Assembly (NCBI RefSeq): GCF_900115065.1
Contig: NZ_FOVE01000006.1
Span: forward strand, 62,001 to 126,000
Length of the DNA stretch: 64,000 bases
Direction: 5' to 3'
From: Formivibrio citricus
GTDB lineage: Bacteria; Pseudomonadota; Gammaproteobacteria; Burkholderiales; Chitinibacteraceae
Position numbers and translations under genes: made by a program. Below the pieces are notes generated by a model that saw nothing but the letters and a program-made list of their open reading frames with translations, was not told the DNA's origin and made no database searches. Positions 17,946 through 28,455 of this stretch are shown here, piece after piece. Positions within the stretch are counted from its first letter, which is position 1, and each line of letters starts with the position of its first letter.

Positions 17946-18023
17946 TAGTCAGTCACGCAGGTTTGCGTGGATGGGGATGCAGGGCGTGACGAACATAGCA
18001 GAATCTGTGTGACTGGCTACTAG
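17942..18023. repeat. 82-bp palindromic element overlapping the sulP stop codon
   Basis: The 19 bases from 17942 (CTAGTAGTCAGTCACGCAG) match the reverse complement of the 19 bases ending at 18023 with two mismatches, and the similarity continues a few bases further in. The arms flank about 40 bases of unrelated sequence. The left arm contains the TAG stop of the SulP gene. There is no T run, so it is not a standard terminator. A small MITE or a palindromic intergenic repeat is the best guess. Confidence 0.6.
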
Positions 18024-18126
18024 ATTTCAAGAAAATTTACCTCCGTGGTTTTTCGTTTTTCCGCTAAGATTCCCGGTCCACTCCGCCTATGCTGCGGGGC
18101 ATTGCCGTTTGCTGGAGAAATAAGAC

Positions 18127-21100
18127 ATGGCCGAACTCACCACCACGCCGGAACGTCTGCGCGAGATTCCCTACAACTACACCTCGTTTTCCGACCGTGA
18201 AATCATCATCCGGCTGCTGGGTGAAGAGTCTTGGGCCGCTCTCGACGAGTTGCGCCAGGAGCGCCGTACCGGCCGTTCGGCACGCATGCTGTTCGAGGTG
18301 CTGGGCGACATCTGGGTCGTCAAGCGCAACCCGTACCTGCAGGACGATCAGCTCGAAAACCCCCGGCGCCTGAAGCAGTTGGTCGATGCCATGCACCACC
18401 GTTTGGGCGAGGTGGAAAAGCGCCGCAAGGACAACGAAAAAGTCGCAGCGCTGCTGGCGCGCGCGCGCCAGGCGGTGAACGATTTCGAACGCGAATTCCG
18501 GGACATCGCCGAATTGCGCCGCAAGATCATGCGCCGCATGAGCGGGCTGACCCGGCGCGACAACATCTGCTTCGACGGCCTGGCCCGGGTTTCGCACGTC
18601 ACTGATGCGACCGACTGGCGCGTGGAATACCCGTTTGTGGTGCTCAATCCGGATTCCGAGGCCGAAATGGCGCCGCTGGTTGCGGCGTGTATCGAGCTTG
18701 GCCTGACGGTCATTCCGCGCGGCGGCGGCACGGGGTATACCGGCGGGGCGGTGCCGCTGACGCCGATGTCGGCGGTTATCAATACCGAGAAACTCGATCG
18801 GCACAACGGCATCGAATATTTGCGCGTTCCCGGCGTGGATCGCGAAGTGGCAACGGTCCAGTGCGGTGCCGGCGTGGTGACGCGGCGCGTCATGGATCTG
18901 GCCGAAGAGGCTGGCCTCGTATTTGCCGTCGACCCCACTTCGGCGGATTCGTCCTGCATTGGCGGCAACATCGCCATGAACGCCGGCGGCAAGAAGGCCG
19001 TGCTCTGGGGGACGGCGCTCGACAACCTCGTGTCGTGGAAGATGGTCGATCCCGACGGCAACTGGGTGTTCGTCGAACGACTGGACCACAACCTCGGCAA
19101 GATCCACGATGCGGAAAAGGCGACCTTCCGTGTCGCCCGCTTCAAGCCCGATGGCGTGACGCAGATCGGCGAGGAACTCATCGAAACGCCGGGCGCGATT
19201 TTCCGCAAGGAAGGGCTCGGCAAGGACGTGACCGACAAGTTCCTGAGCGGAATTCCCGGCGTGCAAAAGGAAGGCTGCGATGGCCTGATCACTTCGGCCC
19301 GCTTCCTGCTGCACCGCATGCCGCAGCATGTGCGTACCGTCTGCCTGGAATTCTTCGGTACCGCCGCGCAGGCCACGCCGGCCATCGTGGAAATCAAGGA
19401 GCATTTCGACGCTTCGCCGGACGTGGTGCTGGCCGGTCTCGAACACCTCGACTGGCGCTACGTGCGCGCCGTAGGCTACACCACCAAGGCGAAAAGCCGC
19501 GGTCGCCCGAAGATGGTACTGGTCGCCGACATCGCGTCGGATAACGAGTTCGCCGTGGGCGAAGCCGCTTCGCAGATCGTGCGCATCGCCAATGCGCGCG
19601 GCGGAGAAGGCTTCATCGCCGTTTCGGCCGAGGCGCGCAAGAAATTCTGGGCTGACCGTTCCAACACGGCGGCCATTGCCCGCCATACCAACGCCTTCAA
19701 GGTTAACGAGGACGTGGTGATCCCGCCCAAGCGCCTGGGCGATTATTCCGATGCCATCGAACGCATCAACATCGAACTGTCGATCGCCAACAAGCTCAAG
19801 CTTCTGGCGAAGCTCAGGGAGTTCTTCACTCACGGACACTTGCCGGTCACCACGCAAGGCGAAAAGCCGGAGCTGCTCGAAGAGCTGATCGGTGACCGTC
19901 GCGAAAGCGCGCTCGAACTCATCGAAGCCGCGCGCGCGCGCTGGCAATGGCTGCTCGACCACCTCGACACGCCCTTGGTCTCCTATCTGGAAACGTTCGC
20001 CGGTGCGCCGCTTGAGCAACGCGATCTACCCGTCGATCCGACCTGCACGGTATTCACCGCGCAGCGCGATTTTGCCCTGCGCGTTTCCTGGAAGCGCGAA
20101 GTGCTGGCCGGGTTGCAGGATCTGTTCTCCGGTACGGCCGACCAGCCCATCCTGCGCGCGGTCATGGACACCCAGCGCAAGAACCTCAAGGGCCGTGTGT
20201 TTGTCGCCTTGCACATGCACGCTGGCGACGGCAACGTGCATACCAACATCCCGGTGAACTCCGACGACTACGAGATGCTGCAAACGGCGCACAAGGCCGT
20301 GGCGCGCATCATGCGGATCGCCCGCGATCTGGGGGGCGTGATTTCCGGCGAGCATGGTATCGGCATCACCAAGTACGAATTCCTGACCCGCGAAGAGCTG
20401 GCCCCGTTCGAAGCCTACAAGCAGAAGGTCGATCCGGACGGCCACTTCAACAAGGGCAAGCTTCTGCCCGGCGCGGACCTGTCCAATGCCTACACGCCGT
20501 CGTTCAACCTGCTCGGCGCCGAATCGCTGATTCTGGAAGCCTCCGACCTGGGGGCGATTTCCGAATCGATCAAGGACTGCCTGCGTTGCGGCAAATGCAA
20601 GCCGGTGTGCACGACGCACGTACCGCGCGCCAACCTGCTCTACAGCCCGCGCAACAAGATTCTCGCGACCGGATTGCTGACCGAAGCTTTCCTGTATGAA
20701 GAGCAGACCCGACGCGGCATCTCGCTCAAGCATTTCAGCGAGCTGGCCGACGTGGCCGACCATTGCACGGTCTGCCACCGTTGCGTCACGCCGTGCCCGG
20801 TCAAGATCGACTTCGGCGATGTCACGGTGGCGATGCGCAATTTCCTGCGCAAGGAAGGCAAGAAACCGTTCAACCCCGGTTCGGCATTGAGCATGGCCTT
20901 CCTGACGCTCAAGGATCCCGCCACGATCAAGCTGTTGCGCGCCGGCATCGTCAGCCTGGGCTACCGTGCCCAGCGGCTGGGCTATTCCGTTGCCCGCAGC
21001 CTGGGGTTGACGGGCTCGGTGGTGAAGCAGCCGCCCGCCACGCTGGGCCGCCCGGACATCAAGGCGCAGGTCATCCATTTCCTCAACAAGCCGCTGCCGG

Positions 21101-21981
21101 GCAAGATTCCGACCCGAACATCGCGCGCCTTGCTCGATCTGGACGACAACAACGTTGTTCCGGTGATTCGCAATCCGCAGCAGGACGATCAGGATGCAGT
21201 GTTCTACTTCCCCGGTTGCGGTTCGGAGCGCCTGTTCAGCCAGGTCGGGCTCGCCACGCAGGCGATGCTCTGGCATGCCGGCGCGACCACGGTCCTGCCG
21301 CCAGGCTATCTGTGCTGCGGCTATCCGCAGATTTCCGCCGGTTTTTCCGACAAGGGCGAGAAGATCACCACGGAAAACCGGGTGCTGTTCCACCGCGTGG
21401 CCAATACGCTCAACTACCTCGACATCAAGACCGTGGTGGTGTCGTGCGGCACCTGCATGGATCAACTGATCCATTACCACTTCGAGGAAATCTTCCCCGG
21501 CTGCCGCTTGCTGGACATCCACGAATACCTGATGGAAAAAGGCATCAAGCTCGACGGCCTCAGCGGTGCGCAGTACATGTACCACGAGCCCTGCCATACC
21601 CCGATGAAGCAGTACAAGGGGGGCAACGTCGCCAGCAAGTTGATGGGGGTGCCTGTAGCGCTCAACGACCGCTGCTGCGGCGAAGCCGGCACGTTCGCCG
21701 TCAGCCGCCCGGATATCGCAACGCAGGTGCGTTTCCGCAAGCAGGAAGAGATCGGCAAGGGCGTGGCCCAGCTGCAATCGGCTGCGGGTGAAAATGCCCC
21801 GGTGAAGATACTGACCTCCTGCCCATCCTGCTTGCAGGGGCTTTCCCGTTATACCCCGGATACAGGAGTCGAGGCCGACTACATCGTGCTGGAGATGGCG
21901 CGCACTTTGTTGGGCGAGAACTGGCTGGAAGAGTATGTTGCCAAGGCCAACAACGGCGGCATTGAGCGCGTTCTGCTGTGA
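18127..21981 (+). CDS. Fused FAD-linked oxidase / Fe-S / CCG-domain dehydrogenase (GlcD-GlcF-like)
   Basis: A 1284-residue cytoplasmic or membrane-associated oxidoreductase. In order it has an N-terminal DUF3683-like region (about 1-160), an FAD-binding PCMH domain ([36 protein letters not shown]), an FAD oxidase C-terminal domain ([19 protein letters not shown]), two 4Fe-4S motifs ([25 protein letters not shown]), and two CCG domains (FPGCGSERL...LCCGYPQ and EPCHTP...RCCGEAGTF). It therefore joins the GlcD-like flavin subunit to the GlcF-like electron-transfer subunit. Relatives oxidise 2-hydroxyacids such as D-lactate, glycolate or D-2-hydroxyglutarate; the substrate is not identifiable here. 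A ribosome-binding site (GGAGAAA) precedes the ATG. Confidence 0.9.
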   Translation: MAELTTTPERLREIPYNYTSFSDREIIIRLLGEESWAALDELRQERRTGRSARMLFEVLGDIWVVKRNPYLQDDQLENPRRLKQLVDAMHHRLGEVEKRRKDNEKVAALLARARQAVNDFEREFRDIAELRRKIMRRMSGLTRRDNICFDGLARVSHVTDATDWRVEYPFVVLNPDSEAEMAPLVAACIELGLTVIPRGGGTGYTGGAVPLTPMSAVINTEKLDRHNGIEYLRVPGVDREVATVQCGAGVVTRRVMDLAEEAGLVFAVDPTSADSSCIGGNIAMNAGGKKAVLWGTALDNLVSWKMVDPDGNWVFVERLDHNLGKIHDAEKATFRVARFKPDGVTQIGEELIETPGAIFRKEGLGKDVTDKFLSGIPGVQKEGCDGLITSARFLLHRMPQHVRTVCLEFFGTAAQATPAIVEIKEHFDASPDVVLAGLEHLDWRYVRAVGYTTKAKSRGRPKMVLVADIASDNEFAVGEAASQIVRIANARGGEGFIAVSAEARKKFWADRSNTAAIARHTNAFKVNEDVVIPPKRLGDYSDAIERINIELSIANKLKLLAKLREFFTHGHLPVTTQGEKPELLEELIGDRRESALELIEAARARWQWLLDHLDTPLVSYLETFAGAPLEQRDLPVDPTCTVFTAQRDFALRVSWKREVLAGLQDLFSGTADQPILRAVMDTQRKNLKGRVFVALHMHAGDGNVHTNIPVNSDDYEMLQTAHKAVARIMRIARDLGGVISGEHGIGITKYEFLTREELAPFEAYKQKVDPDGHFNKGKLLPGADLSNAYTPSFNLLGAESLILEASDLGAISESIKDCLRCGKCKPVCTTHVPRANLLYSPRNKILATGLLTEAFLYEEQTRRGISLKHFSELADVADHCTVCHRCVTPCPVKIDFGDVTVAMRNFLRKEGKKPFNPGSALSMAFLTLKDPATIKLLRAGIVSLGYRAQRLGYSVARSLGLTGSVVKQPPATLGRPDIKAQVIHFLNKPLPGKIPTRTSRALLDLDDNNVVPVIRNPQQDDQDAVFYFPGCGSERLFSQVGLATQAMLWHAGATTVLPPGYLCCGYPQISAGFSDKGEKITTENRVLFHRVANTLNYLDIKTVVVSCGTCMDQLIHYHFEEIFPGCRLLDIHEYLMEKGIKLDGLSGAQYMYHEPCHTPMKQYKGGNVASKLMGVPVALNDRCCGEAGTFAVSRPDIATQVRFRKQEEIGKGVAQLQSAAGENAPVKILTSCPSCLQGLSRYTPDTGVEADYIVLEMARTLLGENWLEEYVAKANNGGIERVLL

Positions 21982-22004
21982 TGTAACCTTGAAGTCGACA
22001 TGCC

Positions 22005-22037
22005 AACGAGCCGCACCTGTTGCGGCTCGTTGTTTTT
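22005..22037 (+). terminator. Rho-independent terminator
   Basis: An 11-bp perfect stem (22005-22015 with 22021-22031), five-base loop, followed by TGTTTTTC. It lies 23 bases after the stop of the FAD/Fe-S dehydrogenase gene. Confidence 0.9.
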
Positions 22038-22223
22038 CGGGCGGGGATTTTTGTGTATTGATTCCGGCAATTACGGACCGGACTTGTTTTGTCTCTCTCG
22101 TAAATAGGGCTTAAACTTGATTTGTTGTGCCAATTGCATCCTGCGGCTTGTTCGGAAAATCCGGTTGACCGGTTCCGGTGCGTTCGGGGCTGCGGCTATT
22201 TTTGTGACGGCGATTGATTTCAG

Positions 22224-24905
22224 GTGAATTCAGTGAATTGGATGTCCATGCGTGACTGGCGGCGAGCCCTGTATACCCACCCGTTCTGGCTGATAGCGGG
22301 CCTTTTCATGGCAGGCTTGATGCTGATGGCGCTGGGTGGAATGTATGCCGAGGAGAAGGAGCGCCGCAGTTTTGTCGCTTATTCCGAGCGGCTGATGCAA
22401 ACCTTTGTCGAACGGCAACAGCGCGAGCTGGAAAAACTGGCCCGCGATTATGCGATATGGGATCTTTTTGCCGAACATGCCCATGGCGAATACCATGATG
22501 CCGAATGGTTGAAGAAGAACGTGACCGAGTCGGTATATCGCAACTTTGACGTTGCTGATGTCCTGGTGTTGACGGTCAGTCTGAAGCCGGTTTTTTATCT
22601 GCACCAAGGCAAGGAAGCCCGAGTCACCGGACTGGCGGACTGGAATGGCGAATTTGCAACGGCGCTGACGCGAGGCATCGCCAAACAGCCGGGACTGGGC
22701 TCCTTGTCCGGGTTTGTCCGCAAAGAAGATGGCGGATTGCAACTGCTCGTCGCTGAACGCATCCGGCCGGAACACCCCTCCAGTCGTGACCAGGGCGGCG
22801 GATGGCTGGTTTTTGCCCGCAATATCGATGGCAAATGGCTGGAAGAAAGCAGCCATTTGTTGTCAGTCAAGAATCTTGCGTTTGCAAATGAACGCCCTGC
22901 AGAAGGTTTTCCGCAGTTTGCCCTGTTGAACCTCGAGCGCCGGCCGTTCACCTGGCTTGCCTGGCATGTGGACCGCAGGCAGGCGGTGGGGCTTTCCACC
23001 AAACCCCTGCTTGCCGGGGTGCTCTCCCTGTTCCTGTTTTCGCTGCTGCTTGCTCGAGCCGTCCTGCGGATGCACAAGCGCCAACTGCAGGTACAGGGAC
23101 GCATGCTGCAACAGTCCGAGACGCTGCGGCGGCTTTCACGTGCACCCAACAGCAGCGCAGCTGATGAGGCGCATTATTTCGTGGAGATCGCCCGTTCAGT
23201 TCGCAAGGAGCTTGGCGCAGGGCATGTAACGATATGGCGCGCCGATCCGGTGGCAGGCGATGCCGGTTGCCTGGCAGTCGCCGGCGAGCGCGAGAATGCC
23301 GAGGAAATCCTGTATCCGAAAGATCACGCAGATTTTCTTGGCCTGCTTCAGGAACTGCGCGTGCTGGTGATCGCTGATACCGGAAACGAATCGCGCTTTG
23401 CCGGTATGGTCGAATACTGGAAAAGACATCAGGTTTCAGCTGCGCTGTATGCTGCGGTGATTGTGCGCGGACGCATTGCCGGTGTTTTGTCCGTGGAGAT
23501 GTCCGGGGAGGCGGGTGGCTGGGAGCCTGATCAGATCAACTTTGTTTCCGGGGCCGCCGATCTGGTTGCGGTGGCGCTGGTTTCGGTAGAGCGGCGACGC
23601 GCCGAGGCGGCGCTGTATCGGCAGCAGTATTACGATACGCTGACCGGTTTGCCCAACCATGACCGGCTGAACCATTTGCTGCAACGACATTTGATGGAGC
23701 CAGGCAATAGGCTGGTCTATTCGCTCTGGAGCGTTGGAGAGTTGTTGCATGTCAACGAGGAGTTTGGTCGCGTTGGCGGGGATCAATTGCTGCAGATACT
23801 GGCCTGCCGGCTGGATGCCTGCGTTGCTCCGCATATCACGGCCCGACTGGCTGGCTGTCGTTTTGTACTGGTGCTGCTGAACGAATCGCCGGCCGATGTT
23901 TCCCAGGAAATTGAAAAAACGCTGTATCGATTGCAAGAGCCCGTCGAGATCGATGGCAACACCGTCTTCCCCAAGCTGGCTTGCGGCGTGAGCATCGCCC
24001 CGCAGGATGCCTTTACTGTCGATGAATTGCTGCATCATGCCGAGTGTGCGCTGGAAGCTGCCCGCTCGCAAAACGAGAGTCCGATCGAATTCTATGCGCC
24101 GGAACCCAATACGGTTGCGCGCGAGAGGTATCGTTTGGCTGGTGCCATGCCGGCAGCGTTGACTCGGGGCGAATTCGAGGTGTTCTTCCAGCCCGTCGTC
24201 GCGGTGGCTGACCGGACGATCGTCGGTATGGAGGCATTGCTGCGCTGGCATCATCCGGAAAAAGGCGACGTGCCGCCTCTGCAGTTCATCCAGATTGCCG
24301 AGGAAACCGGCCAGATCCACGCGCTGGGCCGCTTTGTTCTGGAGGAGGCTTGCAGGTGCCTGCATGGCTGGTCCGAACGGTTTGGCAGGCGCTTGCAAAT
24401 GGCAGTCAACATTTCACCACTGCAGTTGCGGGATGCGGCCTTTCTTCCTTTCCTGGAAAATACCTTGAAGGCGCACGCCATCGCTCCGGAGTGCCTGGAA
24501 GTGGAAATCACCGAGAGCGTCTCGTTGCAGTTGTTCGAGGAAATCCCGGAGCGCTTGAAGGCGTTGCGTGACATGGGCGTACAACTCGCGATCGATGATT
24601 TCGGGACGGGGTATTCCTCGCTTTCCTATTTGCGGAATGTCCCGGCCAGCAAGCTCAAGATCGACCGGAGTTTCATCGAGAATGTGCCGCGTCTGCGCCA
24701 TGATGCCGATTTGGCGCGCATGATCATCAGCATGGGTCAGATTCTGGACCTGAGCGTCGTAGCCGAAGGGGTCGAAACCGAAGCGCAATTCCGGTTCCTG
24801 CAAGAACACGGGTGCATGCTGGCGCAGGGTTATTTTTTCAGCAAGCCGGTCAATGTGGCGGGGATGAACATGTTGCTGGAACGGGGAGAGGTACTGGCCG
24901 GCTGA
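22224..24905 (+). CDS. CHASE4-GAF-degenerate GGDEF-EAL protein, predicted c-di-GMP phosphodiesterase
   Basis: An 893-residue inner-membrane sensor. A membrane helix (about 20-42), a periplasmic CHASE4-like region (about 43-265, with ERQQRELEKLARDYAIWD), and a second helix (about 266-288) are followed by a GAF domain (about 310-460), a GGDEF-like domain and an EAL domain. The GGDEF signature is replaced by LAGCRF, so cyclase activity is not expected. The EAL domain keeps EALLRW (Glu670), NISPLQL, EITES, IDDFGTG and the catalytic VAEGVE, so it should hydrolyse c-di-GMP. GTG at 22224 is used; ATGs at 22242 and 22248 are alternatives. A terminator follows. Confidence 0.9.
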   Translation: MNSVNWMSMRDWRRALYTHPFWLIAGLFMAGLMLMALGGMYAEEKERRSFVAYSERLMQTFVERQQRELEKLARDYAIWDLFAEHAHGEYHDAEWLKKNVTESVYRNFDVADVLVLTVSLKPVFYLHQGKEARVTGLADWNGEFATALTRGIAKQPGLGSLSGFVRKEDGGLQLLVAERIRPEHPSSRDQGGGWLVFARNIDGKWLEESSHLLSVKNLAFANERPAEGFPQFALLNLERRPFTWLAWHVDRRQAVGLSTKPLLAGVLSLFLFSLLLARAVLRMHKRQLQVQGRMLQQSETLRRLSRAPNSSAADEAHYFVEIARSVRKELGAGHVTIWRADPVAGDAGCLAVAGERENAEEILYPKDHADFLGLLQELRVLVIADTGNESRFAGMVEYWKRHQVSAALYAAVIVRGRIAGVLSVEMSGEAGGWEPDQINFVSGAADLVAVALVSVERRRAEAALYRQQYYDTLTGLPNHDRLNHLLQRHLMEPGNRLVYSLWSVGELLHVNEEFGRVGGDQLLQILACRLDACVAPHITARLAGCRFVLVLLNESPADVSQEIEKTLYRLQEPVEIDGNTVFPKLACGVSIAPQDAFTVDELLHHAECALEAARSQNESPIEFYAPEPNTVARERYRLAGAMPAALTRGEFEVFFQPVVAVADRTIVGMEALLRWHHPEKGDVPPLQFIQIAEETGQIHALGRFVLEEACRCLHGWSERFGRRLQMAVNISPLQLRDAAFLPFLENTLKAHAIAPECLEVEITESVSLQLFEEIPERLKALRDMGVQLAIDDFGTGYSSLSYLRNVPASKLKIDRSFIENVPRLRHDADLARMIISMGQILDLSVVAEGVETEAQFRFLQEHGCMLAQGYFFSKPVNVAGMNMLLERGEVLAG

Positions 24906-24923
24906 GTGTTGCTGCGGACGCCC

Positions 24924-24960
24924 AAACAAAAACCCGGTCATGTCGACCGGGTTTTTGTTT
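24924..24960. terminator. Bidirectional rho-independent terminator
   Basis: A perfect 15-bp stem (24924-24938 with 24946-24960) made of a GC core flanked by A and T runs. It lies between the converging EAL gene (plus) and yebC (minus) and can end both transcripts. Confidence 0.92.
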
Positions 24961-24984
24961 ACGTGCTATCGGAAGGACGGAGTT

Positions 24985-25713
24985 TTACTCTTCGTCCATG
25001 ACCGCCGTCGTGTAGACATCCTGCACGTCGTCCAGCGATTCCAGTGCATCGAGCAATTTTTGCATCTTGGCCACATCGTCGCCGGTGAGTTCGGTTTCGT
25101 TTTCGGCGCGCATCGTGACTTCGCCCATTTCTGCCTTGAAACCCGCAGCTTCAAGCGTGTCCTTGATGCCGGAGAATTCATAAGGCGGAGTAATGACTTC
25201 GATCGAGCCGTCCTCGTTGGCGATCACGTCGTCGGCGCCAGCTTCCAGTGCCGCTTCCATCAGCGCATCTTCCGGCGTGCCCGGCGCGAACAGCAGCGAG
25301 CCGCAGTGGCGGAACTGGAACGACACGCAGCCGTCGGTACCCATGTTGCCGCCGTACTTGTTGAAGGCATGGCGCACGTCGGCCACGGTGCGGGTCTTGT
25401 TGTCGGTCAGGCAGTCGACCATGATCGCAGCGCCGGCGATGCCGTAGCCTTCGTAACGGCATTCCTCGTAGTTGGCGCCCTCCAGATTGCCGGCTCCGCG
25501 GTCGGTGGCGCGCTGGATGGTGTCCTTGGTCATATTGGCGTCGAGCGCCTTGTCGATGGCCAGGCGCAGGCGCGGATTGGTGTTGATGTCGCCGCCGCCC
25601 ATGCGTGCAGCAACGGTGATTTCCTTGATCAGACGCGTGAAGATCTTGCCGCGCTTGGCGTCAGCAGCGGCTTTCTTGTGCTTGATGTTTGCCCATTTGG
25701 AATGGCCGGCCAT
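24985..25713 (-). CDS. yebC: YebC/PmpR-family transcriptional regulator or translation factor
   Basis: A 242-residue cytoplasmic protein with the family N-terminus [22 protein letters not shown], then [35 protein letters not shown] and FRHCGSLLF, and full family length. YebC/TACO1 proteins were described as transcription regulators and more recently linked to translation of difficult sequences. The ATG at 25713 gives the conserved start. It is 77 bases downstream of fmt on the same strand and faces a terminator at its 3' end. Confidence 0.96.
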   Translation of the reverse strand: MAGHSKWANIKHKKAAADAKRGKIFTRLIKEITVAARMGGGDINTNPRLRLAIDKALDANMTKDTIQRATDRGAGNLEGANYEECRYEGYGIAGAAIMVDCLTDNKTRTVADVRHAFNKYGGNMGTDGCVSFQFRHCGSLLFAPGTPEDALMEAALEAGADDVIANEDGSIEVITPPYEFSGIKDTLEAAGFKAEMGEVTMRAENETELTGDDVAKMQKLLDALESLDDVQDVYTTAVMDEE

Positions 25714-25790
25714 GATGCGAGTCCTGAAACTTGAATAATCAAATGAAGGCGCGGATTTTATCACACGCGCAATTAAAAAAGCCTGCCCGA

Positions 25791-26717
25791 TCAAAGGCCG
25801 AAGCGGTCGCCGGGCTGCAACGGGTTTCCCGCAAGGAAGGCGGCTGCATCCATGCGCTTGCCCCCGGCTTTTTGCAGCTCGGTGATTCGCAGCGCATCCG
25901 TTGCGCAGGCGACGACGATGCCGGCCTTGTCGGCGGCCAGAATTTCACCAGGCAGCCCCTTGCCGCAAACCGGTACGGCGCACCAGACCTTCACCGCATT
26001 GCCCTGCCATGCGGTTTGCGCAGAGGGGAAAGGGTTGAAGGCGCGAATCATGCGGTCGAGCTCGGATGCCGGCCTGCTCCAGTCGATGGCAGCCTCTTCC
26101 TTGCGCAGTTTCTCTGCGTAAATCACGTCCTCGGCCGGCTGTTTTTTGCGCCGGTCCTGCAAGGCATCCAGATCGGCGAGTGCGGCAACGATGGCTTCGG
26201 CGCCCTGCGCGGCCAGTTTGTCATGCAGGGTGACGGCGGTGTCGTCGGCAGCAATCGGCGTGATGTGCGTTGAAAGGATGTCGCCGGTGTCGAGGCCCGC
26301 GTCCATCTGCATGATGCAGATACCGGTTTCGGCATCGCCTGCAAGGATTGCACGCTGGATGGGGGCTGCGCCACGCCAGCGCGGCAGAAGCGAGGCATGG
26401 ATGTTGAGGCAGCCGTAACGGGGCATGTCAAGCACCGCCTGTGGCAGGATCAGCCCGTAAGCCGCGACGACCATGACGTCGGCCTGCGCGGCTGCTACGG
26501 GGGCCTGTTGCTCCCCGGTGCGCAGCTTTTCCGGCTGCCAGACCGGGATGCCGTGCTGTTCGGCCACAACCTTGACAGGGCTGGGCGTGAGTTTCATGCC
26601 GCGTCCGGAGGGGCGATCCGGCTGGGTGAGCGTGAGTACGATCTCGTGCCCGGCGGCAATCAGTGCCTTGAGCGCAGAGGCGGCAAATTCGGGAGTTCCG
26701 GCGAAGATGATTTTCAT
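25791..26717 (-). CDS. fmt: Methionyl-tRNA formyltransferase
   Basis: A 308-residue enzyme that formylates initiator Met-tRNA using 10-formyltetrahydrofolate. It opens [16 protein letters not shown] and contains the formyltransferase signature [20 protein letters not shown] with the catalytic Asn-His-Asp set (Asp in DTGDIL). The C-terminal domain is present, as expected for full-length Fmt. It follows def by 50 bases in the same direction, the classical def-fmt pair. The frame is open a few codons upstream, but the ATG at 26717 matches the family start. Confidence 0.97.
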   Translation of the reverse strand: MKIIFAGTPEFAASALKALIAAGHEIVLTLTQPDRPSGRGMKLTPSPVKVVAEQHGIPVWQPEKLRTGEQQAPVAAAQADVMVVAAYGLILPQAVLDMPRYGCLNIHASLLPRWRGAAPIQRAILAGDAETGICIMQMDAGLDTGDILSTHITPIAADDTAVTLHDKLAAQGAEAIVAALADLDALQDRRKKQPAEDVIYAEKLRKEEAAIDWSRPASELDRMIRAFNPFPSAQTAWQGNAVKVWCAVPVCGKGLPGEILAADKAGIVVACATDALRITELQKAGGKRMDAAAFLAGNPLQPGDRFGL

Positions 26718-26767
26718 GGGGAGCCATTCGGAGGGGGCGGGCATGGTTTTTCATGCCCGCGCCACGA

Positions 26768-27271
26768 TTACATGGTCTTGTGCTGATTTTTCTTGAGCTT
26801 CTGGATGATGCGATTCAGCTTCAGACGGGAGAGCTTTTCAATGAAAACCCTGCCGTTGAGGTGGTCGATTTCGTGCTGGATGCAAATGGCGAGCAGTCCG
26901 TCGGTTTCGAGTTCGAACGGCGTCCCATTGCGATCCAGCGCTTTGACCTTGACCTTTTCCGCCCGGCAGACCTCTTCGTAGATTCCCGGCACGGAGAGGC
27001 AACCCTCTTCGTAGGTAGTCTCACCTTCCGCGGAAACGATTTCCGGGTTGATCAGCACCATCAGTGCGTTTTTCTCTTCCGAGGTGTCGATGACGACAAG
27101 ACGGATATGGGCGTCGACCTGAGTGGCAGCCAGACCTATGCCGGGTGCCGCGTACATGGTTTCGGCCATGTCGTCGATAAGTTGCTGCAGCTTGTCGTCG
27201 AATTGCCTCACGGGCGCGGCGATCTTGTGCAACCTTTCATCGGGGTAATGCAGAATGTTCAGAATGGCCAT
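26768..27271 (-). CDS. def: Peptide deformylase
   Basis: A 167-residue metallo-deformylase that removes the formyl group from nascent peptides. The three family motifs are present: GIGLAATQ (near 44), EGCLS (near 88, metal-binding Cys) and QHEIDHLNG (two His ligands and catalytic Glu). It is the first gene of the def-fmt unit and is divergent from the LysM-dprA-topA side, with the shared promoter region between. Confidence 0.97.
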   Translation of the reverse strand: MAILNILHYPDERLHKIAAPVRQFDDKLQQLIDDMAETMYAAPGIGLAATQVDAHIRLVVIDTSEEKNALMVLINPEIVSAEGETTYEEGCLSVPGIYEEVCRAEKVKVKALDRNGTPFELETDGLLAICIQHEIDHLNGRVFIEKLSRLKLNRIIQKLKKNQHKTM

Positions 27272-27318
27272 CTTTGCTTGCTAGTGCCCTAATTTAAATG
27301 CAGAATCAGATCTATTTC

Positions 27319-27347
27319 TTGCCACTGTGCGAGAGATTGGCTTAAAA
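27319..27347 (+). promoter_or_regulatory. Candidate sigma-70 promoter for the LysM-dprA unit
   Basis: TTGCCA (27319-27324) and TTAAAA (27342-27347) are separated by 17 bases in the 129-base divergent gap between def and the LysM gene. The -35 is good, the -10 is weak. It would give a leader of roughly 45 bases. Confidence 0.35.
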
Positions 27348-27400
27348 AAGAGTGATGCTGCTTGCCGATTGTCCGTCATTCAATAAGATTGGGTCTTCTC

Positions 27401-28453
27401 ATGCGTAAATCAATTATATCGCTGATTCTTTCCGGATGCCTCATTGCTCCGGCCTGGGCGGATACGATCCAGTTGCAGGATCAGGTGCCTGATCGCTACG
27501 TCGTGGTGAAGGGCGATACCCTCTGGGGCATTTCCGGAAAATTCCTCAAGCAGCCGTGGCGCTGGCCGGAAATCTGGCAGCTCAACAAGCAGGAAATCAA
27601 GAATCCGCACTGGATCTATCCCGGCGACGTAATCGTGCTGGATCGCAGCGGTGCTACACCAAGACTCAAGCTGTTGCGCAACGAAAAGATGTCTGCCAAC
27701 GGCGAAGTGAAGCTTTCGCCGCAGGTACGGGTTTCGTCGCTGGAGCAGGCAATACCGAGTATCTCTCCGTCCGCGATTGACCCCTTCCTCAAGCGTCCCC
27801 AGATCATCGACCCCGAAACCTTTGCCAAGGCGCCGCGCGTTGCCGCGGCCCACGAAAGCCGGGTAATTTTTGGCATGGGAGATGTCGTCTATGCCGTGAA
27901 CCTCTCCGCCAAGCAAGGCGAGATCTGGCAGGTGTTCCGCGACGGAAAGGCGTTGCTTGACCCGGACACCAAAGAGGTCATCGGCAACGAGGTCAATTAC
28001 CTCGGGGACGTGCGGGTCGAGGCCACGGGGGATGTGGCAACGCTGCGCATCCTCAATGCTAAAGAAGAGATCATGGTGGGCAACCGTCTTGTGCGTGCCC
28101 AGGAAAAGATTTTCATCAACTATTCCCCACGGCTGCCGGCGCGGGCAGTGGCCGGCAAGGTAGTGTCGACCTACGGCGCCGTTGCCGATGCCGGTCCTTA
28201 CACTTCGGTGGTGATCAACCGCGGCACCGAACATGGACTTGAAGTGGGCAACGTCTTGTTCACCTACAAGCAGGGTGTTGCAGTCAAGAAGGAAAACGAC
28301 GAGCCTGATCGGGTGACGCCGCCCGTCAAGAGCTCGAGCCTGTTTGTTTACCGGGTATTCCCCAAACTTTCCTACGGGCTGTTGCTGGATACGTCGTTGC
28401 CGGTCAATGTGGGCGACGAAGTCAAGGCCGAGCCCAACGGAGGCCGCAAATAG
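27401..28453 (+). CDS. LysM-domain secreted/periplasmic protein
   Basis: A 350-residue exported protein with a signal peptide (MRKSIISLILSGCLIAPAWA, cleavage before DTIQ). One LysM domain follows (about 30-80: VVKGDTLWGISGKFL, WPEIWQLN, NPHWIYPGDVIVL), which should bind peptidoglycan. The rest of the protein is beta-rich and unassigned. The LysM-dprA-topA order is common in betaproteobacteria, where the LysM protein lies opposite def-fmt. The ATG at 27401 opens the signal peptide directly. Confidence 0.92.
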   Translation: MRKSIISLILSGCLIAPAWADTIQLQDQVPDRYVVVKGDTLWGISGKFLKQPWRWPEIWQLNKQEIKNPHWIYPGDVIVLDRSGATPRLKLLRNEKMSANGEVKLSPQVRVSSLEQAIPSISPSAIDPFLKRPQIIDPETFAKAPRVAAAHESRVIFGMGDVVYAVNLSAKQGEIWQVFRDGKALLDPDTKEVIGNEVNYLGDVRVEATGDVATLRILNAKEEIMVGNRLVRAQEKIFINYSPRLPARAVAGKVVSTYGAVADAGPYTSVVINRGTEHGLEVGNVLFTYKQGVAVKKENDEPDRVTPPVKSSSLFVYRVFPKLSYGLLLDTSLPVNVGDEVKAEPNGGRK

Positions 28454-28455
28454 TC

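Noticed and set aside
18064-21777. Two long minus-strand frames (651 and 583 codons)
   Set aside because: Both are antisense to the FAD/Fe-S dehydrogenase, whose motifs are unmistakable. No ribosome-binding site or domain was seen.
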